Shown here piece after piece: positions 52,859-63,978 of a DNA stretch of 64,000 bases. Where the stretch lies: contig CM044967.1 of the NCBI GenBank assembly GCA_024516035.1, positions 2,264,383 through 2,328,382 of the forward strand. The letters run 5' to 3'. This stretch comes from Bactericera cockerelli. Lineage: Eukaryota > Arthropoda > Insecta > Hemiptera > Triozidae. A model generated the notes under the pieces. It made no database searches. It saw only the letters and a list, made by a program, of their open reading frames with translations, and was not told where the DNA came from. Position 1 is the first letter of the stretch. Every line of letters begins with the position of its first letter. The translations under genes were made by a program, and so were the position numbers.

Positions 52859-55800
52859 GTAAGAAATTTACACAGATTTACATTTCTTTTACTTTTATTT
52901 AATTGGAAAAATTGCCGGAATTTTTAAAATAAATTAATTTCTTTTACAATTTTTCTTGAATTAAGTAGACAACAAGATTTTAAAAAAAGTAGGTGCAACA
53001 ATATTTTCTTTGAATTAGTAGACAAGATTAAAAAGTATAGTTACAAACAACTTTTTCTTTGCATTAAGTAGACAAAATGAGATAGTTTGGAAATTTAAAT
53101 TTCTTTTTTTATAAAATAGTAATAGTAGTAGTAAAATAACAAGATCAGATAGTTTGGGAACTAAATAAAATAATTACAAAAATGTATACATTGATATACT
53201 ATTCTTTTCCTATAAATTAAAGAGACAATAGTGAATGGTTTGAAAATTTACACCGATTTACATTTCTTTTTGTATAAATTAAGTAGACAAAAGTGAGATG
53301 TTTGGAAATTTACACCGATGTACGTTTCTTTTGTCTATGAATAAGGTAGACAAAAGTGAGATAGTTTACAAAATTTACACCGATTTACATTTCTTTTTCT
53401 ATGAGTTAGTAGACAAAAGTGAGATACCTAGTTTGGAAATTTACATAAATGTAGATTTCTTTTACTAGATATTATTTAATTGAGATAAATGGCCGGAAAT
53501 TTCCAAAAGAAAAATACATTTCTTTTTCTCTAAATTTATCGAAAATAGTTAAAAAGAGTAGTTTACAACAATTAATACTAGAGGAAGTTACAGGTGAAAT
53601 AGGAAAGTAATTGAAATACATAATATATTTTTTTTCTACCTGAAATTTCTGTACATACAACTTAAAAAAAAAAAAATAAATAGGTGCTCTAAATTTAATA
53701 TATATATTTATGACTTTCAAGCTACCTAATATACAAGTATACAAGCCAAGCAATGGAAAAATATTTCTGGAATTCAGTAGTTTTGGCATCACGAAAGTGA
53801 TTGACACAAATATGATAACATTTCTACCTCCAAAACCCGCCTAGCTACGCCCCTGGTCTTAAAGACAGCGAGATAACTTATTGTTAAGTGAGACTGAAGA
53901 TGCTCTACTTACTGATCAAGACGTGAAGGAAAACGCAGTGAACCAGAAACAGTTATAATAAAATAACATAAATAATAATGATAATAATAATAACAGTGGC
54001 AGAAACTCTTGAGAGAGTCTACCTACCTTCCTTCACAAACGCAGTTGCATGCAGAAGAGAAATTGCAGCAATAATTGATACTTTCTTGAGGTAAACGTAC
54101 CTGTATTATTGTTAAACAGTACATTTACCTACCAATGATGATAATGTGAATGCTTTTAATGATCATTAAATTCAATTCTAATAGCCATTCAGCGAGGAAA
54201 CAGTGCGAGTGTATTGGGTTCCTGTATTCATGTACATCTTGTCCACACAGGTGCAACATGCAACATGTTGCTGCAACATGAATTCACTCTGTGTGGACGG
54301 CTTCTGAACACGAACATGAATGTTAAAAAATTATCCATGAGGATGTCGATTTTTTACCGAACATCTTTGATCTTTGTTGCTATTGTTGCACGTGTGTGTG
54401 GACGGCACCTGAATTACTATCTACTGAATTAAAACAGAATGGATCACTGACGAACACGAACTGCAACAGTGTTCCAATTACCACACACATGTTGCAGCAA
54501 CGTGTTGCATGTTGCACCTGTGTGGACCCAGCATACAACTTCTCAATCTGTTTACACTGATCTTTCTTTACCTTCCACTGAATGGAAGAAATATGCTATC
54601 TGTAATTTCCTGAAAATGTTGGTATTGATTTTCTGAAGTGTTGTGTTAACACGTTCAGTGTCCCTTCCTTAAAATACAATATGTACTATTTATATTTTAC
54701 ATTTATTTATATTTATATTTCAAACTAAAGGTAAATTCTTCTAGTTGCTTTTCAGAGGGTTAGGTGGTAAAATGCTTTGAGCATTAACCTCGCCTGGTGG
54801 TTACCTTTCACTAAAGAGGTGTTATTAATGTTTTATTATTATTTTTAAGGTTGCTATATTATTCTCCAAACTTCTGTCTCCAATTGATTCTATCCTTCTA
54901 TAATCTCCAAACTTTCTGTCTCCAATTGATCTGTGTTCATCCTATTCCAAGATGTTGTCAATCATTTCTTCTTTGGTCTTTCCCTTCCTCGCATTTCTTC
55001 AACCATTTTTGCCAAGGGAATTCCACTTGATCCACGTTTCTAATAATAGCAGTTGAAATAAGAGAAAATCAATTCATTGAAAGGTCATATCAGAAGAAAT
55101 CTGTTTGTTCCAACAGATAGGTAATAGAAATACTAAACGAATAGTTGAATCTGTCGGTTTTTCATCTACACCAACAAGGAACCAATATACTTCGTAGGTG
55201 TGACCCTTAGTGTGGGATGGATACAGCAAGAGAAACTAGCATAAGATTCAGTTTAAAAATATTAATTGAATCATGTAAATCTTTTGTTATGTATATTAAA
55301 ACAATCACTTGATCATGTTTAAAAATAAAAAACAGATTGGTTTTAAAAACTGGGGAATCTGGTTTCACGAGTTAAAGTTTTTGATTGTGTGATCTAGTGC
55401 TTCTCCGTTACACTCGGACTTACCTATTTCAAGGGTCATATTATTATGTGTAAAGTGGTCTGTCGAACTCAGGAATTGTGGAAACATCTAAAGTCTTTCA
55501 TTGACTTGGTTCCGTAGTCCCTTGTCAATTCACCATTAGAATTAGGTATATTATAGTGTCCTTTCTTTCTATCTGTTTGTTCCAACTGATAGGTTTTTCC
55601 CTAACTTACTTAGTTTTGGCAAGACTCAACCTCTTCCGCATGGTTGAAAGGGTTGTTTGGTTTTGGCACTTTTACTTCCACACTTACGGTTGGATGCCCT
55701 GCCAACCGTAAAATGTCCTCATGAAGGTGTCTATGATTTGTGTATTGTCTTTTTGTCTGATAAAGCTGGTACTATATTTGTTTGCATGGTTCGAACCATC

Positions 55801-58800
55801 GAACCAATAATCTCCAAGTTATGAGTCCACCGCCTTATCGATCGAACCAAACCAAATCGAACTGAGTTCGATTTCAATGAGTTTTAGTTTTAAAAAAAGA
55901 ATATATACACGAGACAAAGCATACGCAGGCTGACATTCTCTACAAGTCAAAGTGTATCAACTACGTTTTAAATAGACCCAAAGTCCTCGTTCAACTAATT
56001 CATGAAGTGGATGGACTACTCTTGATAGTCTCGATGCTTATGCAACTATCTCTGATAACCTCTCTTAACATTGACTTCCTTACGAAACGGGTTTTGTACT
56101 CCACTTTCAGGCATGTGTATTCTATGGTAAACATTTTTAACACACATAGTAAACGTTTCTCGAGACCAGAACTCTAACTAAATCATCCATCACACGGAAA
56201 TGCTGGTTTCTAGGTCATTAGCTCAGTTGTGTAGACCTCTAATTTAACATCGAAGCTCTTTGTGAGGTACCGCCTCGTTATTTTGGCGTGATTACACAGT
56301 TCTAACTTCTTACCCAAGCTTTTGTACACCACTTATATGGTACACAAAATTAAAAAAAAAACTTTAGAACAAATTATATAGATTTTATTTGAAAATTGAC
56401 TTTCAATCATACTAGCTAGCTAAAAACCGGCACTTTCTCACCGTTGAGGTCATCGCCTTTAGCTTAAGTGCAATTAGGAGTTTTTGAAAATCCTTCCTTA
56501 GTATGCAAGTATGGAATTGGTCGGATAGAATGTTTGGATGGAAAAGCTCTGTGGTTGGATGGAAGAGCTCAAAAATTGAGTTATTCTAAAATATATAGCT
56601 ATTTTTTTTTTTTTTTTAAAGATGAGTGTTTCACAGCCGTTTTTATTTCGTAGCCATGAAACAGGACCTACTGTAGACGCTTGTGGTCTGTGTTGTAGCC
56701 TACCCATCCCGTAGTATGCCTCCCCTCTGATTGGCGAGAAGTGACACAATACTTCCCAATTAGGTGCTGGGTCAACACGAGCGCACCGGAAGGTATCCCT
56801 TACAAACGATTGTAACCAAATTAAGAATACAAATTTTTGTCGGCACGGGGGATTGAACCCGGGACCTTCCGCATGGCAAGCGAGTGCTTAACCACTGAGC
56901 TAATCGCGCGCATTTTTTAAGGGCGTTATTCTTAGGGCGTCAAACAAAAAGAGTTATAAGTACAGAAAAAAATAAAATAAAAAGTACAGAGACTGCAGAG
57001 TTATAAAATCGTCACCATCCACAAAGACCTCTCTTATGCAACACGTTAAACTGTAACACCTTCGAACATTCTCGTTGCCCGGCTGTGTAGAGGTGCCTAA
57101 CCCTGATTATTATTATTATTATTATTATAACCCTGATCATTATTATTATTATAACCCTGATCAACACAACAGCTTCGGGCCATGACTGCATGGAAAAATC
57201 TGCCAATCCATTGAATTGGAAACCCAACATGAGAATAAAGTAATAATACTCTTTAGTCAGGCGCGGACGGTGGGAAAATGTTATGACGGTGCTGTCACAT
57301 AAACCGGACTAAAATGGAATTTATAGAGTCGCTTACATACCTACTTTACTTTCCGTGTCCACACTTCTTGTTCATAAATATCTTGTCCATCAAAAAAAAG
57401 AGAAAAGAGAAAAAGTTCAAACTCATATTCTATTTCTAATCTAGAGTCGCTCTTTCAGTATCTAAATAGTTTGAGTTTGATTAACATGCTTATCAATATT
57501 ATTATTACGTCTCCAGATTTGACACCTTTATTTTCATTAGAAGAAAGATGTTAAAAAATTAAACAATTTTACATGCTTATCATAATCATTATGATAGATT
57601 CTCATCTTAGAAGCCGAATAAAAATGGCTTAGGATGGGTCCTCTGTAAAAAAAATATATATGAAAAATAAAACAAATGATTTATTATATTATTATTATTA
57701 TGTATTAATTATTCTAGAAATGTGTGAATATATTCACTGTGTACGAGCTAGGACGAGCTACGAGAAGATCCTCTTTTTTTTCTTTTTACCGACCTCAGTA
57801 GCTTGATCGATAAGCCGGCGGACTTGTAACCTGGAGGTCGGTGGTTGAAGTCCCGATTTCAGCATGGATTTAATAAAGCGAGTTTGAGTAGTTGTGATAT
57901 CACGAAAGTGATTAACACAAATATAATAACTCGTTTTTTCTTTTACGTACAGTTCCGCAGCTCCTTAGCACCGACCGTGCCTGCTTTAGTGGAAGGTAAC
58001 CATCAGGCATTGGTTGGTAGTCGAAGAACAATGACTCATACATGTATCACACTATTCACACTAGCGGGGATATAGATCAGCAGCTAATAGCACTCAACAG
58101 AGTACCAGGCGTGGACCGTGTAAAGCCTCTCGTTCCAGAAAGCACTCTTACGGCCAGATTAGGAAATAGGATTAATGTTAAGCTAAGCCAGATACGCCTT
58201 TAAATCACAATGAACTAGAAGTCACCGTGGCAGAGTGAGTTAGCGCACTAGGCATTGCACGCACGGTGACCTGGGTTCGATCCCCAGCGGGGCAGGATTT
58301 TTTCTGCTCTGTTCTTGGGTGTTCGGGGTCCACTCATACCTCGCGAGGAAAAATGAGTAGCTGCTTTAATGTGAGCAGCTACCAGTGGCGGAATTATAGG
58401 CAAAAATAAGATATTAGGATATTTAAAGGTATGGAAAAGTCCTATAATTCTGCGCTACCCACAAAAAATTGTGATATAATAACACAAAGAGACACATTCA
58501 TTCATTCATAAAATCACAATGAACTCGGATATAATAGAAAACTCTTTATAATTATAATAGAGAAAATCTCAGGCCCCTGCGTCACCTGTTTAGTATTATA
58601 TTATTTCGCAAACATTTTTGCCTTTTATTTAAAAAAAAAAATCAGTTTTTCTCCACTCATCTCCTTATTGAGCTTGTCCTTGAAACGCCTTCTTCAGATG
58701 TCATGTCTTCCTAGAATTTTGACTAAGTCATTGCTAAGCGTCGGTTTTCCCTATCTTACACAGTACGCAATCCGTGACTTAGCGCCACAGAGGTATTACA

Positions 58801-61048
58801 AAAACGTCTATTAATTGGTCTGGACTTAATAGCTTTAGTTCTGGGCTTATTTTTTTTTTTTTTTTTTAAGTCTGTACACACGCAGTAGTTTACTGCCTTT
58901 ACGTGTACAGCGTGTTTCATTACATACAAACCTATATGTAACAAAACAAATTTATTCATATATTACTAGGTACAATTTTCTAATAGAAGAGTGCATTGTT
59001 CTTTAAAAGCTTTACTTATAAAGCTTTGCCTTTATAAGATTTACTATTGTTATTATTATTATTATTAATCCAGCCCTGAGACTCCAAAGTTTCTCTTTGG
59101 CCTTTTCTCTCACAGAACAAAATCTCATTTACAGGTGTTAATTATCGTCCATTTTATTTTTCCCACCGGCCGCGCCTGCTCTGTTCCAAGACACTCCTAA
59201 CAGTTACAGCCAGTTGATAATTTAGAATAGTTGGAACCTAGAGGCGATGTCCTAAGTGGGTATATATCTTGAGGTGCTTGACACGATTCAGAGGTAGGCT
59301 TATGTGTGGTGACGTTGCGAATTGGATCAGAATGAAAGTTATGTCATGAGTAACAACGTGGCGAGGTCTGTTAGAGATGTTAATAGAATATATCCCAAGT
59401 CAAATATGCCTTACTTTAGCTACCCTGATAGGGATAGGTACATCTACCAAAAGTTAATACAAGATATCCTACGTCGAATATGAAAAGATGAACCTTGTTT
59501 TACTTATAAATAAAAAATTGCTCGAGACGTGTTCTCGATTTATCAGTACAATAAGAAAAGATTAAAATTCTCTTCTTTTCCTGCATCTCAAAGACTCCTT
59601 CAAAAGAATAATTTTATGAAATTAATTATGTGAACATATATTACTGAGATGTCTATCGTAATCATTATTATATATCTCCCGGATACATAAATTGTAATAA
59701 ATAACGATACTACGAGTGTAACAGTTGCAGTTATATTTTTATATACATACCTATTTACAATATAATTAGTGATGTTATCAGTATGAAGAATTTATGTAGA
59801 CATTTCCGTGAATCTCACCATGATCATTTAAATTGGCAGTATATCACGCTAATGATAGTTCCAAGGTCCTTTGAGAACAAAACTAAAATAGATAACCATC
59901 TTTCTCTTGTAACAAATTACAAAATAAAATCATTTCCTTCTTAGAACAACAAAAAGAAACACCCAAACACGTCCATAACTGTTTTTTATCATGTTGTTTG
60001 GTTGTTGTAATAGTAGTAGCAGATTGTTCTGAGGGAAAAGTAAAAAATAGGTATTGGAATATAAAAATGGAAGGAAAAAAGTAAAAAGTGTAAAAATAAA
60101 AATAATAATCATAGTCATCATAGGATGGCGTCATCAGACAGTGGAGGAATGACTCAGCACTTGTCTTGTACCACTGTCTTTACAAGAAGGCTAATAATTG
60201 ACAAGGGCCCTACTGGTCTATTACCTGTTTATAGTACCCCAGCCAGACTGCTGGGCTTCTCCCTGTTTATAGTAGATAACCGACCTCAGTAGCTTGATCG
60301 ATAAGGCGGCGGACTTGTAACCTGGAGGTCGGTGGTTCAAGTCCGTAAAAACTATAAAATAAGTTCTCAACTTTATGATTTGACTGATTTATCTATTATT
60401 TCCTTAACTTTACGATATGACTGATTGATTTATTATTATCTTAACGTTATGATATATTATGACTGATTTATTATTTACTTAACTTTATGATATGACTGAT
60501 TTATTTATTACTAGCGGGCTGTCGCCCGCTTTGCGGGCCGAGGCATGGCCGTGCGGAGAAATAGCGGTGAAAGCAAAAAATCCTTTTTCGCCAATGGCAG
60601 GTGTTGTAGTGGGAATTTCGAAAAATCCCGTAGAGCTATGATCAGTCAGTCAGTCAGTGACTTTGACATTTATATATTAAGATATTAAGATTTTCTCAAC
60701 TTTATGATATGACTGATTGATTCATTATTATCTTAACGTTATGATATATTATGACTGATTTATTATTTACTTACCTTCATGATATGACTGATTTAGTTAT
60801 TATTTTTTCAACTTTATGATATGACTGATTTATTTATAATTTTTCTGTTTCAGATGCGGCCTACAAATGTCCGGCCAAGAACGGCCAATACGAGGACCCC
60901 GTCCAGTGTGATAAATTCTACGAGTGTTTCGACGGCCAGGCGACCGAGAAGTTGTGTCCCGACGGTCTGGTGTTCGATCCCCTGAACCGGAAGATTAACA
61001 AGTGCGACCAGCCCTTCAATGTGGAGTGTGGAGACAGACTAGAACTGC
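52804..61048 (+). CDS. obst-A: CPAP3 chitin-binding protein, obstructor-A-like (5' part only)
   Basis: Secreted three-domain chitin-binding cuticular protein by family; only exon 1 (52804-52858) and exon 2 (60854-61048) are in the window, and exon 2 ends at a splice donor (CTGC/GTAAGT), so the gene continues beyond 64,000. Residues 1-20 are a signal peptide (IYTVLLSCLLLACIDA). CBM14 domain 1 runs from C24 to C77, with cysteines 24, 37, 43, 53, 69 and 77. The block DPLNRKINKCDQPFNVEC is, from memory, characteristic of Obstructor-A. In Drosophila, obst-A organises chitin in the newly forming cuticle. Exon 1 is signal-only, both introns are phase 1 and exon 2 ends LEL/, exactly as in the neighbouring paralogue. 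Intron 1 is 7,995 nt. Confidence 0.87.
52859..53480. repeat. degenerate ~75-bp repeats at start of intron 1
   Basis: TTTACACAGATTTACATTTC, AATTAAGTAGACAAAAGTGA and GATAGTTTGGAAATTTACA recur about seven times, starting right at the donor. Confidence 0.75.
53481..54180. other. gene-free intron sequence
   Basis: Includes a SINE-B 3' scrap at 53,782-53,819 (CATCACGAAAGTGATTGACA) and an (AAT)n run near 53,975. Nothing else recognised. Confidence 0.5.
54180..54600 (-). repeat. family L repeat interrupted by a MITE
   Basis: TATTCATGTACATCTT before and TACAACTTCTCAATCTGTTT after the MITE match the continuous sequence at 28,483-28,520. Confidence 0.6.
54239..54528. mobile_element. MITE with ~42-bp TIRs
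   Basis: Left GTCCACACAGGTGCAACATG CAACATG...CATG pairs with right CATGTTGCAGCAACGTGTTG...GTGTGGAC, with about one mismatch. Internal copies of TGTGTGGACGGC also occur. No clean target duplication, so superfamily is undecided. Confidence 0.78.
54752..54836 (+). repeat. SINE-C 3' fragment
   Basis: GAGGGTTAGGTGGTAAAATG, CTTTGAGCATTAACCTCGCC and TGGTTACCTTTCACTAAAGA. Confidence 0.75.
54840..56400. other. gene-free intron sequence
   Basis: A ~39-bp duplication (CTCCAAACTT(T)CTGTCTCCA, ATTGAT) lies at 54,868-54,930, and CTGTTTGTTCCAAC...GATAGG occurs twice (55,100; 55,575). No gene. Confidence 0.5.
56602..56911 (-). mobile_element. SINE-K, complete, tRNA-headed with poly(A)
   Basis: Minus strand: GCGATTAGCTCAGTGGTTAA (A-box), CGCTTGCCATGCGGAAGG, CCCGGGTTCAATCCCCCGTG (B-box), a ~200-bp body with AGGGATACCTTCCGGTGCGC and CTACAACACAGACCACAAGC, and a poly(A) tail (T run 56,602-56,617). 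GCC sits where the anticodon would be, so a tRNA-Gly origin is possible. Confidence 0.87.
57080..57175. repeat. ATT microsatellite with AACCCTGAT interruptions
   Basis: Three blocks of (ATT)n each preceded by AACCCTGAT. Confidence 0.85.
57240..57780. other. gene-free intron sequence
   Basis: 57,600-57,690 resembles the local repeats at 35,280-35,420 (ATCTTAGAAGCC, AAAAATGGCTTAG, AAATAAAACAAATGATT). No gene. Confidence 0.5.
57788..57929 (+). mobile_element. SINE-B, full-length
   Basis: ACCGACCTCAGTAGCTTGAT, AAGCCGGCGGACTTGTAACC, GGTCGGTGGTTGAAGTCCC, AAGCGAGTTTGAGTAGTTGT and GATTAACACAAATATAATAA. Confidence 0.88.
58222..58490 (+). mobile_element. SINE-D, full-length
   Basis: GTCACCGTGGCAGAGTGAGT, ACCTGGGTTCGATCCCCAGC (B-box), GGGTCCACTCATACCTCGCG, GCTTTAATGTGAGCAGC and a tail with CACAAAAAATTGTGATATAA. 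Confidence 0.85.
58500..60100. other. gene-free intron sequence
   Basis: Contains a T run at 58,850-58,868 and, at 59,000-59,055, the inverse of the AAGGGCAAAG-type repeat of 42,975. No gene. Confidence 0.5.
60105..60275 (-). mobile_element. family J repeat, copy 3
   Basis: (ATCAT)n, AGACAGTGGAGGAATGACTC, TACCACTGTCTTTACAAG, GGGCCCTACTGG and GCTTCTCCCTGTTTATAGTA. Confidence 0.7.
60278..60345 (+). mobile_element. SINE-B, 3'-truncated
   Basis: AACCGACCTCAGTAGCTTGA, TCGATAAGGCGGCGGACTTG and GGTGGTTCAAGTCCG; ends at the B-box. Confidence 0.83.
60350..60845. repeat. ~35-bp minisatellite before exon 2 acceptor
   Basis: CTTTATGATATGACTGATTT ATT(A/T)ATT units run to within 10 bp of the exon 2 acceptor and are split by the element at 60,512-60,690. 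Confidence 0.87.
60512..60690. mobile_element. insertion in the minisatellite
   Basis: ACTAGCGGGCTGTCGCCCGC, TTTGCGGGCCGAGGC, a TCAG repeat and TTTATATATTAAGATATTAA. Arthropod genomes carry many elements starting ACTAGC...CCCGC; class not decided here. Confidence 0.6.
60854..61048 (+). CDS. obst-A: CPAP3 (obst-A-like) exon 2, first chitin-binding domain
   Basis: Acceptor CTGTTTCAG/AT, donor CTGC/GTAAGT, 195 nt, phase 1 both ends. One complete CBM14 domain (C24-C77) with QCDKFYECFDGQ and KLCPDGLVF. Confidence 0.93.
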
Positions 61049-61254
61049 GTAAGTATGATATACTAGCTAAAACCTAAATGTGTGAATGAATGAGTGAATA
61101 AATGATCATACCAATTATTGCTTGATTGTTATATAATATATAAATTTCAAGTGTAGTTATTTGAAGAAGAAGAAGAAGAGAAAAAAAAAAACCGGCTTGT
61201 CACCGTTGAGTTTTTTCCCGTGGCTGTTGTATGACGTCACTTAAAGTCATATAT

Positions 61255-61440
61255 CGAGACAAGGGCTCTACCCTACATTCTCTAGAATGTTTACCAACCA
61301 GCTACCCACCTTAACCTCACCCAGTCTGGTTGGGGCCGGGAATAGCCAGCATCACGAGGGTCAGAATTTGAACTCATCCAAGTCCTAACCTCCCTGGACG
61401 TTGCTTAACTTTGAGATCTTACATGGAGATATAAGAGAAG
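61255..61440 (-). mobile_element. 5S-SINE, old and degenerate
   Basis: Minus strand TCTCCATGTAAGATCTCAAA, GTTAAGCAACGTCCAGGGAG, GCTGGCTATTCCCGGCCCCA, GACTGGGTGAGGTTAAGGTG. The 5S head is much more mutated than in the other copies. Confidence 0.68.
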
Positions 61441-62545
61441 AAATACCCCACCCCAGCTTTTTTTTTTTCAAACATTGACATTGATTTATTTTAATTTTTC
61501 GTACATTGAATAATCTGAATTATTGGGATGAAAATCTTCATGTCTGATATCTGAGCAAGCCTGCACCATCCTCACACTCAATACTTCTCACTCTCCGCCT
61601 CGTACCTCTCAATCTCACTGACACAGCTCTTATGAGTGACATTTGAGTTTTCACTCTTAACCATCTAAAGTCTGGGAATATGTTTTGTACCATTTTAAGC
61701 TCAAATTAATCACTGTTTGCTTGATAAAGTTATGGTATTCAATGTCCCACCCCAGCTGATATAGGGAAAATGTTCGGAGGAGGAAAAGTTTTACTAATAT
61801 TTAGGTTAGGTATCGATCTCTCAAAAGATATTAGCTGGACTCTAGCAATATCTTCTGCTTGGTTTTTAGGTGTAATTGTTTCATTAGATACTTTCAAATT
61901 GTCAGTACTAACTACTTGTAGTAGAGAAACCATTTTTGATAGTTAAAAGGTAGTTAATTACATACTACTTCACAATTAATGAATATTCTGTACATTAAGA
62001 AGAGTGGACATTTTGAACATCTTCTTCAATTTAAGATGATGTTCCGTGGAAAGTTGTCTGTGGTCAAGTGGTTATCCTAAATAATTATCCATGGTGTCTA
62101 ATGCTGTCTGGTAAAGTAGTCTTTAAATTGAATATTCAGCTATAGGTCGAGGGATAAATAATCTCATTAATGCTAATGAGACACCTCGCTGCGTTCAATG
62201 CATTTAAGCTGCGCAAACTAGGACATTATCTCCACACATGTGAAAGTTGTATGTCAAATTTTCTGTATTTTTACATAATTTGTGTCAACAAAATTTACGA
62301 ACACAAAGTTTGTAAAATACAGCAAGAAATACTCCTTAAATTAACATATTTTAGAATGACTTAAGGTAAAGAAAAGTCCAAAATTACACTAAGGGTTTGA
62401 TAAGATTCCAATTCAAAATTTGTATTTAATACAATTTTACTATTTATCAAAGAAGTTTACGAAAATAGTGTAAAAGACAAAAGCTAGTGTAAAAAAACTT
62501 ATACTATTTAGTCAAGCTTTATAAATAATATATACCAGTATAACT
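61441..62545. other. gene-free sequence in intron 2 of the second CPAP3 gene
   Basis: No recognised repeat except AT-rich DNA. Confidence 0.5.
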
Positions 62546-62550
62546 ATTAT

Positions 62551-62698
62551 GTTATCATATTTGTGTTAATCACTTTCGTAATGTCACAATTACTCTCGGT
62601 TTACAAAATTTACGCTGAAACCGGGACTTGAACCACCGACCTGCAGGTTACAAGCCGCCGCCTTATTAATTAATCAAGGTTCTGGGGTCGGTCGGTGA
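62551..62698 (-). mobile_element. SINE-B
   Basis: Minus strand CACCGACCGACCCCAGAACC, AAGGCGGCGGCTTGTAACCT, GTGGTTCAAGTCCCGGTTTC and GATTAACACAAATATGATAA; the first 25 bp are altered. Confidence 0.83.
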
Positions 62699-63081
62699 GT
62701 ATACCTATGAGAATAGAAAAGAAATATGATAGAATAGTATATCTATTAGGTATTATGTTGATATTTTAAACCATTATATTCTCGACATGCAACATGAGTT
62801 GTCGACTATTCTTTCAATGTTATTCAATTCCTTGTTGATAATCCTGACGTGTATCGTGTGGGATGACTTAAAATGAGTTCCTACAGCTAGTTTCTAAAAT
62901 ATTCATTACATCACAGTTTATTTAGTTTATCAATTTATTTAGAGTTCTTCTTAGAACCAGGAATTATGTAAGAGTATTATGATGCCCAAATTCTAGATGT
63001 CTATATTGTAGAAATATTCTTTGATGTTGTTGCTTTAGTAGATAACATCACAGTCTGTTGTTATAGCATTTTATACAAACA

Positions 63082-63222
63082 CCGACCTCAGTAGTTTCAT
63101 CGATAAGGACTTGTAACTTGGAGGTCGGTGGTTCAAGTACCAGTCTCAGCGTAGAATTAGTAAAGCTAGTTTGAGTAGTTGTGATACCACGAAAGTGATT
63201 AACACAAATATGATAACTAACA
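63082..63222 (+). mobile_element. SINE-B
   Basis: ACCGACCTCAGTAGTTTCAT, GACTTGTAACTTGGAGGTCG, GTTCAAGTACCAGTCTCAGC and CGAAAGTGATTAACACAAAT; lacks the GGCGGC of the anticodon arm. Confidence 0.85.
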
Positions 63223-63361
63223 ACTTATACAATCAACAGGATTAAATCGCCACAATACTAGCCAGTTACAAACTATTAAGACTTTTGGCGCATACGAGTC
63301 TATGAAATAATAACTTCAAGATGTTTAAATAGGCTAATTCATCTCAAGACCATAAAATTGT

Positions 63362-63930
63362 TTGTACGCCGTAAAATTTGATCAGATATGCAATGTGCCA
63401 TGATGAATTTGTCATTCGTCTCAGTACATCTCACGAATGGCTAGTTTGTATCTGCTCTCTGGCATCAAGACTTTCTCTGTCAGAGAGAAGTTTCTTGGGG
63501 ATTCGAAAAGACAATGCTACCTACATTTTGTCTACATGGCCTTTTGCTATTGGGATGATGGTATACTACTTTAATTCATTTCCTACCAAGTTTTCTCTTC
63601 TACGTTGATGGGTTTCAGATCATTATAATAATTGGGTATTTATCCAAATCCAAAACCAGTCGCCAGTGAATTATTTAAAATTGATTCTAGGATAAGCCAG
63701 AAGATAGCGCAACTTAGTTCAGTTTTAAGTCACTGTATTTTTCCAAACTTACCAAATTCTTGGTATTTTGTTTAAAGGAAATAAGTTCTGATAAAATATA
63801 TATGACCGGAACTTTCACTTCTAGAATCTAGAGCCTTCTCAGCCTCCAAATTGTATGTACGCCGTGAAATAAATCGAATATGCAATGTGTCATGTTTTAT
63901 GTATTATGTTCTCAGTACATTCAGATAAAA
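63362..63930. repeat. ~70-bp repeat pair
   Basis: GTACGCCGT(A/G)AAAT, ATATGCAATGTG(C/T)CATG and TCTCAGTACAT occur at 63,365-63,430 and 63,852-63,920. The part between resembles 43,825-43,940. Confidence 0.5.
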
Positions 63931-63978
63931 TTAATTTAAACTTCTACAGCAGTATAAAGTAATAATTTTTTTTTTTTT

